Both the position numbers and the translations under genes were made by a program. A stretch of 64,000 bases of DNA from Bog-473 sp963766995 (GTDB lineage: Bacteria > Actinomycetota > Acidimicrobiia > Acidimicrobiales > RAAP-2), in assembly GCA_963766995.1 (NCBI GenBank), contig CAVYCE010000001.1, forward strand, positions 744,001 through 808,000, in the 5' to 3' direction. The notes beneath the pieces were generated by a model. It worked only from the letters and a program-made list of their open reading frames with translations, was not told the origin of the DNA and made no database searches. This document shows positions 59,879 through 64,000 of the stretch, piece after piece. The first letter of the stretch is position 1, and each line of letters starts with the position of its first letter.

Positions 59879-60643
59879 CTACATGGCGGCTTGCTCTTCT
59901 ATGTGCCGGCGAAGCGTTTCAAGACTGGCCGCCAACAAGCGCGACACGTGCATTTGGCTCACGCCCACCGCAGTGGCGATCTCCGATTGTGTCAATCCTT
60001 CGATGAAGCGCATGCGAAGAATGGCTCGGTCTCTCACCGGCAAGGTTGCCAGCGCGGGCGCCAGAAGCGCCCGGTCCTCAACAGAGTCGTAGCGACGGTC
60101 CAGCTCACCCAGCCGCGACGAAAGGGGATGGTCTTCATCGTCGGTGGCGTCGATGGAGGAGGCCCGATAGCCCTGGCCTGCTTCGATGGCTTCGAGTACT
60201 GCTTCCTCCGAGGACTGCGTGGCGGCGGCCAACTCGGCCACCGTGGGACTCCGGCCCAACTCCTGAGACAGGGTGCCCGTGGCATGGCCCAGCTCCAGGT
60301 ACAGCTCCTGCACCCGGCGGCTGGCTCGTATGGCCCATCCCTTGTCGCGGAAGTGGCGCTTGAGCTCACCGATGATGGTGCGGGTGGCAAAGGCGGCGAA
60401 TTCAACGCCTCGGTCGGGGTCGAATCGATCCACTGACTTCACGAGTGCCACCGACGCCACTTGCACCAGGTCGTCGGTCGATTCCCCCCGATGGAGGAAC
60501 CGGCGCGCCAACTGATGAGCCAACCCGAGGTTGTCCGTGATCATGGCATCGCGTGCCGCGCCGGTCAGCTTGTTCTGTGGGGCCACATCCTCGTTCGCCA
60601 GTTCCGACAGGCGCGCGGGAATGGCATCCGCGCGCTTGGTCAC
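59879..60643 (-). CDS. SigB/SigF-family RNA polymerase sigma factor
   Basis: A 254-residue alternative sigma factor. Region 2 shows NLGLAHQLARRFLHRGESTDDLVQV and the -10 recognition helix AAFATRTIIGELKRHFRDKGW. Region 3 is ELGRSPTVAELAAAT, and region 4 the helix-turn-helix LTQSEIATAVGVSQMHVSRLL. It matches the stress and stationary-phase SigF/SigB group. The GTG at 60643 overlaps the anti-sigma stop by 4 bp and follows GGAG; a TTG at 60676 is less likely. The order antagonist, anti-sigma, sigma is the classic partner-switching operon. Confidence 0.94.
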   Translation of the reverse strand: MTKRADAIPARLSELANEDVAPQNKLTGAARDAMITDNLGLAHQLARRFLHRGESTDDLVQVASVALVKSVDRFDPDRGVEFAAFATRTIIGELKRHFRDKGWAIRASRRVQELYLELGHATGTLSQELGRSPTVAELAAATQSSEEAVLEAIEAGQGYRASSIDATDDEDHPLSSRLGELDRRYDSVEDRALLAPALATLPVRDRAILRMRFIEGLTQSEIATAVGVSQMHVSRLLAASLETLRRHIEEQAAM

Positions 60644-61083
60644 GCCAAGGGCTCCGTTCGCCGCTTGCGTAGCCAAGCCCGTGCCGAACCATCTTCCTGC
60701 TGGCGCCCGTATTCGTCAACGAGGGCGGCCAGAATCTGTTCACTCAACTGATCAGCCTCGTCACCGTCGGCATCCGGCGTGGCACTCGAGGGCGCTGCGC
60801 CACCAAGGGTGCACGAAATTTCGATGCTGTCCTCGGAGACTTCAAAGTCCAGCCGGAGATCGCCGTGCTTGGCATCGCTCCCCTGCATGGCGATGAGGCA
60901 CAGCTCACCCACGGCCAGACGGAGGTCCTCGAGCTCTTCGATGTCGAAGCCGGCTCGGGCCGAGATGGCCGACGCCACCAGTCGGGCCAACACCACCAGG
61001 TCGCCTCGCGCCGGGAACACCAGCTGGACGTGGTCGCCGGCGGCCAGAACCTCAGTGGCGCTGGTCGATCGCTCGCCGCTCAC
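60640..61083 (-). CDS. Anti-sigma factor (UsfX/RsbW-like)
   Basis: A 147-residue protein with the GHKL-type fold of anti-sigma kinases. The DLRLAVGELCLIAMQ segment corresponds to the N box but has no Asn, and no clear G1 motif follows. The same degeneration occurs in mycobacterial UsfX, which it resembles more than Bacillus RsbW, so it may bind sigma without strong kinase activity. It should hold the sigma factor inactive until the STAS antagonist releases it. The GTG start overlaps the antagonist stop, and the stop overlaps the sigma start. Confidence 0.82.
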   Translation of the reverse strand: MSGERSTSATEVLAAGDHVQLVFPARGDLVVLARLVASAISARAGFDIEELEDLRLAVGELCLIAMQGSDAKHGDLRLDFEVSEDSIEISCTLGGAAPSSATPDADGDEADQLSEQILAALVDEYGRQQEDGSARAWLRKRRTEPLA

Positions 61084-61421
61084 GATGCGCGCACTGCGTC
61101 AAGCGAGTCCGCTATGACGAAGACATTGGTCAATCCGGTGATTTCGAAGATCTTCAGGATGCGCTGGTCGGTCACCAGGACGTGGAGCTCCCCACCGAGC
61201 TCGCGGCATCGCTTGAGGGCCCCAACCATCACGCCCAGCGCGGTGGAGTCCAAAAAAGAAACGGAAAGGAGGTCGAGCACGACCGTGGCGTTGCCCTGTG
61301 TAATTACTTCGTGAAGCCGCTCTCGTAGTTGGGGAGCGGTCGCGACGTCGATCTCCCCCATCACGACGATGACAGGGACCCCATCCCCCGTCCGCTGCTC
61401 AATGGAAAAATCCTGCTCCAC
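61080..61421 (-). CDS. Anti-sigma factor antagonist (STAS domain, RsbV-like)
   Basis: A 113-residue STAS protein. The Ser that is phosphorylated in this family lies in SFLDSTALGVMVGAL (about residue 59). In its dephosphorylated form it should capture the anti-sigma factor and free the sigma factor. ATG at 61421. It is first in the antagonist, anti-sigma, sigma operon and diverges from an RsbU-like PP2C phosphatase gene, whose product would dephosphorylate this Ser. A sigma-F-type autoregulatory promoter was looked for upstream but not identified with confidence. Confidence 0.93.
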   Translation of the reverse strand: MEQDFSIEQRTGDGVPVIVVMGEIDVATAPQLRERLHEVITQGNATVVLDLLSVSFLDSTALGVMVGALKRCRELGGELHVLVTDQRILKIFEITGLTNVFVIADSLDAVRAS

Positions 61422-61672
61422 GACTCACATCCTTCTGAATTGGCCTGGTGTCGACCACGGTATGGTCGCCCGCGCTGCAATACCGATTGACCATGACTCT
61501 TATTGCCTTCTTTGGCAAAAGTAAACATGGTCCTCAACTCGGGCCAAGGGTCATCCTTCGTGACTTGACAACCCGGGTGCCATCGATGGGCGTTTCACCC
61601 CGCCACTCCCGAAGCAATAGCGTTGAGTGGCGGCCACACCCACGCCTCACCGAACCTGGGGGAAACGTCGAC

Positions 61673-63496
61673 GTGCCCGAAGAAGAAGACACAGCGGACG
61701 AGATTGACTCTGTCCCGCCGAAAACCGATGGCACGCAGGCGTTGTCCACTTGGGTTGCCGTACTGTGGATCTCCATTGTCGCCGTCATCGATGCCGTCTT
61801 TGGAGGCAAGTTCGGACTCATCGGCTTCCTCGCGGTCGGGCCTTTCATTGCCGCTGCGTTCTCAGGCTGGAGACGTACAGCTTTGGTCGGCCTTTATGCC
61901 ACTTTCTTCTCGCTGATCCTCAGCACACAGCCGCGTCAATATGACCAGCTGAACCACGTGCTGCGCGTTTTGACCCTGGTGGTGAGCTCAGGCGTCGCCA
62001 TTTGGACGGCGCAGCTCCGCACCCAACGCAGCCGTCTGCTCGTGACCGCTCGGACCGAGACCCGCGATGAGCGGCGACGTCGGGTGGCGGCCGAGACGGC
62101 CCAGCGCATGCAGGCTATGGCCCGAGCCCTCACCACGGCGGCCGACCCGACCCAGGTCGCCGAGGCAGTGTTCAGCGCGCTACGAGATGAGCTGCACGTG
62201 GACGCCGCAACCTTTGCCACCACAAACGAACGCGGCGCCCTCGTGGTCAAGAGCAGCTTTGGATATAAGTCGAACGAGCCCGACGATGCCGTGCTGTTTG
62301 CCATGGACCCCGATGGCGCCATCGGGGAAGTGCTGCGACGACATGTGGCGCTCTTCGCCGAATCGGTGGCCGAGCTCCGCCGCGACTGGCCCGCTCTCGC
62401 CACCGCGTTGGGGAACGGGCGCTTCAATGCGTTCGCCGTGGTGCCTTTGGTGGTGTCGGACAAGGCCGTAGGCGCCGTCGTGGTGCACTGGGTCAAGCCG
62501 CGCACCGTCTCCAAGGCTGACAAGAGCTTCCTCTTCACCATCACAGGCGCTGCCGGCCAGGCCCTGGAGCGGGCCCGACTCACACTGACGGAATACACCA
62601 GCCTGGAGCGGACCCAGCACCTGCACCAGCTCAGCTCGGCCTTGGCTGCGGCCACCACACCGGTAGACGTGGCCCGAGCCGCCATTGCCGGAGGGCGCCG
62701 GGCCCTCGGCGCCCAGTCGGCGGCCTGCCGTGTGCCCGTGGCCGGGGAGCGCTCGCTCCAATGCCTGGCCAGCAGCGGGCATCCCTCGTTGTTGGCCCGT
62801 GGCGACGTACCGGTCGACTTCACCCCTTCGGGTGCCGCCTTTTTTGAAGGGCGCACCTTGACTCGTTCGGTTGGGGCGTCGCAGGACCTCGGAGACGACC
62901 TGGCGGCGGAGTTGGTGCCGCGTGTGGTGGCTGAATTGCACGAGCCGATCACCATTGTGGCCGAGCCCCTTTTGGGCAGCGTCGGTCCTCTCGGGGTGCT
63001 GGTCCTGGTCTTCGTGTCTCCACCGGAGCTTGACGAATCCGAACTGCGATTCCTGTCGACGTTGGCCGGGCTCACCGCCCAGGCGCTGGAGCGAGCCCAA
63101 CTGTTCGAGCAGGAGCGGCAGGCCTTGCGCGATGCCGAGTCGAGCCGGGAACGGTTGTCCTTGCTGTCCGAGGTAACCACCTTGCTCAGCTCCAGCCTCG
63201 ATCCCACCATGGTCATGCAGCGCACCATGTCACTGGTCGTCGGCCGTCTGGCTGACGCCTGCATGGTGCAGGTGCCCGGCGAAAACGGACTGCACCGACT
63301 CGACGTGCAGGGTGCGGATTCGTTGGACGACGCCGACGTGCAGCGGCTGATCGGGGCCGAGGAAATGGCGTTCGACAGCGACGCTCCGGCGGCCATCGCC
63401 TATCGCACTGGACGGGCCCAGTTGGCCCCGATGGCCGCCACTCATCTTCGAGCGCCCTGCCCGGGCGCGACGCCACCGCGCTGGCTATCCCACTGA
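61673..63496 (+). CDS. RsbU-like membrane GAF sensor phosphatase, 5' part before a frameshift
   Basis: The N-terminal part of a stress-signalling phosphatase. GTG at 61673 follows GGGGGAAA. Four transmembrane helices (about residues 26-125, for example WVAVLWISIVAVIDAVFGG) precede tandem GAF domains (about 150-310, 320-475 and 500 onward) linked by helices. The frame ends at TGA 63494-63496 with a tail (LRAPCPGATPPRWLSH) unlike a GAF domain. The domain resumes in another frame from about 63424, so one base appears to be missing near 63415-63440. It diverges from the STAS/anti-sigma/sigma operon and probably senses a signal and dephosphorylates the antagonist. Confidence 0.85.
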   Translation: MPEEEDTADEIDSVPPKTDGTQALSTWVAVLWISIVAVIDAVFGGKFGLIGFLAVGPFIAAAFSGWRRTALVGLYATFFSLILSTQPRQYDQLNHVLRVLTLVVSSGVAIWTAQLRTQRSRLLVTARTETRDERRRRVAAETAQRMQAMARALTTAADPTQVAEAVFSALRDELHVDAATFATTNERGALVVKSSFGYKSNEPDDAVLFAMDPDGAIGEVLRRHVALFAESVAELRRDWPALATALGNGRFNAFAVVPLVVSDKAVGAVVVHWVKPRTVSKADKSFLFTITGAAGQALERARLTLTEYTSLERTQHLHQLSSALAAATTPVDVARAAIAGGRRALGAQSAACRVPVAGERSLQCLASSGHPSLLARGDVPVDFTPSGAAFFEGRTLTRSVGASQDLGDDLAAELVPRVVAELHEPITIVAEPLLGSVGPLGVLVLVFVSPPELDESELRFLSTLAGLTAQALERAQLFEQERQALRDAESSRERLSLLSEVTTLLSSSLDPTMVMQRTMSLVVGRLADACMVQVPGENGLHRLDVQGADSLDDADVQRLIGAEEMAFDSDAPAAIAYRTGRAQLAPMAATHLRAPCPGATPPRWLSH

Positions 63497-64000
63497 TGGC
63501 CAACGGCGAAATCATCGGTGTGATGACCTTCGTCGACGGCCTGGGGCGCCAGTTCGAGGCCGATGACATTTCACTGGCCACTGAGGTGGCCAGCCGGACC
63601 GGGGTCGCGCTCTCCAATGCCACCCGCTTCCAACGTGAACATGACGTGGCCGAGGTGCTGCAGAGGGCGGTGCTTCCGGACTTTCTCCCCAAAGTGGACG
63701 GGCTGGCCTTCGACGCCGAATACCGCGCCGGTGCCTCCGGAACCTACGTCGGTGGCGACTGGTACGACGTCTTTCAACTTGACGCCGAGCAAGTGGTCTT
63801 CAGCGTGGGCGACGTCATGGGCAAGGGCGCCCCTGCGGCCGCACTTATGGGACAGGTGCGCAGCGCCATCCGGGCCTACGCCGTTATGGGATCGTCCCCG
63901 TCCGAGATCTTGTCCTTGCTGGACCAGCTCTTCGACTCCCTGGTCGAGGACCGGGTGGTCACCATGGTGGTCGGAGTCATTAATCCCAACACCGGAGGCA
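63424..64000 (+). CDS. RsbU-like phosphatase, 3' part after the frameshift, cut by the window end
   Basis: Read one base back from the first part, this frame is open to the end of the window. It restores the third GAF domain (ALPGRDATALAIPLMANGEI, then FVDGLGRQFEADDISLATEV), a linker helix, and the PP2C-type SpoIIE domain: YVGGDWYDVFQLD with the metal-binding Asp, FSVGDVMGKGAPAAALM and VVTMVVGVINPNTGG. The gene continues past 64000. Either the gene is a real frameshift mutant or one base is missing from the sequence. Confidence 0.82.

Noticed and set aside
61422..61500. Sigma-F-type autoregulatory promoter upstream of the STAS gene
   Set aside because: No GTTT-N15-GGGTA-like pair with acceptable spacing was found.
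61448..61672. N-terminal extension of the RsbU-like protein
   Set aside because: The extension is Arg/Ser-rich and not family-like, and a GTG at 61673 with GGGGGAAA upstream is a better start.
1..64000. CRISPR array, insertion sequence, integrase or phage genes
   Set aside because: No regularly spaced short repeats, transposase or integrase motifs were seen anywhere in the window.

Overview
The window reads as a compact, high-G+C actinobacterial chromosome, possibly an Acidimicrobiia-like lineage; the phylum is much firmer than the class. The signs are frequent GTG starts, 1-8 bp gene overlaps, a GAAC-N4-GTTC SOS box, an ImuA'-ImuB-DnaE2 mutasome, a mycobacterial-type sigma F / UsfX module, and a secreted repeat protein of a kind I associate with Acidimicrobiia. 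I found no rRNA, tRNA, CRISPR array, insertion sequence or phage gene. It looks like ordinary chromosome rich in catabolic genes.

Layout. 0-4.4 kb: Lrp-type regulator, class III aminotransferase, FAD amine oxidase and two small proteins (amine or amino-acid use). 4.4-6.7 kb: exported protein and cobyric acid synthase. 7.0-10.9 kb: a nucleobase block (NCS1 permease facing Rieske oxygenase, uracil PRTase and a second PRTase). 10.9-16.1 kb: SDR, DapB-like oxidoreductase, secreted repeat protein, methyltransferase, exported protein. 16.2-22.0 kb: SOS mutagenesis operon, diverging from an SRAP gene. 22-33.4 kb: dispersed metabolic genes. 33.4-36.9 kb: secreted and membrane proteins and a two-component system. 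37.1-40.5 kb: a tightly packed flavin/ferric-reductase electron-transfer operon. 40.6-53.5 kb: ten genes on the minus strand. 53.5-59.7 kb: small membrane proteins, SDRs, a P-loop kinase and an APC permease. 59.9-64 kb: sigma factor, anti-sigma and antagonist, diverging from an RsbU-like phosphatase that is frameshifted and cut by the window end.

The strongest candidate for an undescribed system is the 40.6-53.5 kb run: SemiSWEET, GH4 glycosidase, beta-hydroxyacid dehydrogenase, class I aldolase, FGGY kinase, LarA-type nickel racemase/epimerase, an MFS permease fused to a LivF-type ABC ATPase, a LivH-LivM fusion, LivG, and a membrane-anchored binding protein. Together they suggest uptake, glycoside cleavage, epimerisation, phosphorylation and aldol cleavage of a sugar or sugar acid through a hybrid MFS/ABC importer. 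The substrate cannot be read from the sequence.

Other points of note: the Rieske/PRTase/NCS1 block (possible oxidative salvage of a modified nucleobase); a LexA box lying on the imuA' start codon; an ApbE/ferric-reductase operon whose exported partner lacks the expected FMN-binding domain; a hairpin masking the ribosome binding site of the APC permease; a P-loop kinase with no standard start codon ahead of its P-loop; and an SDR that has lost its Tyr/Lys pair.
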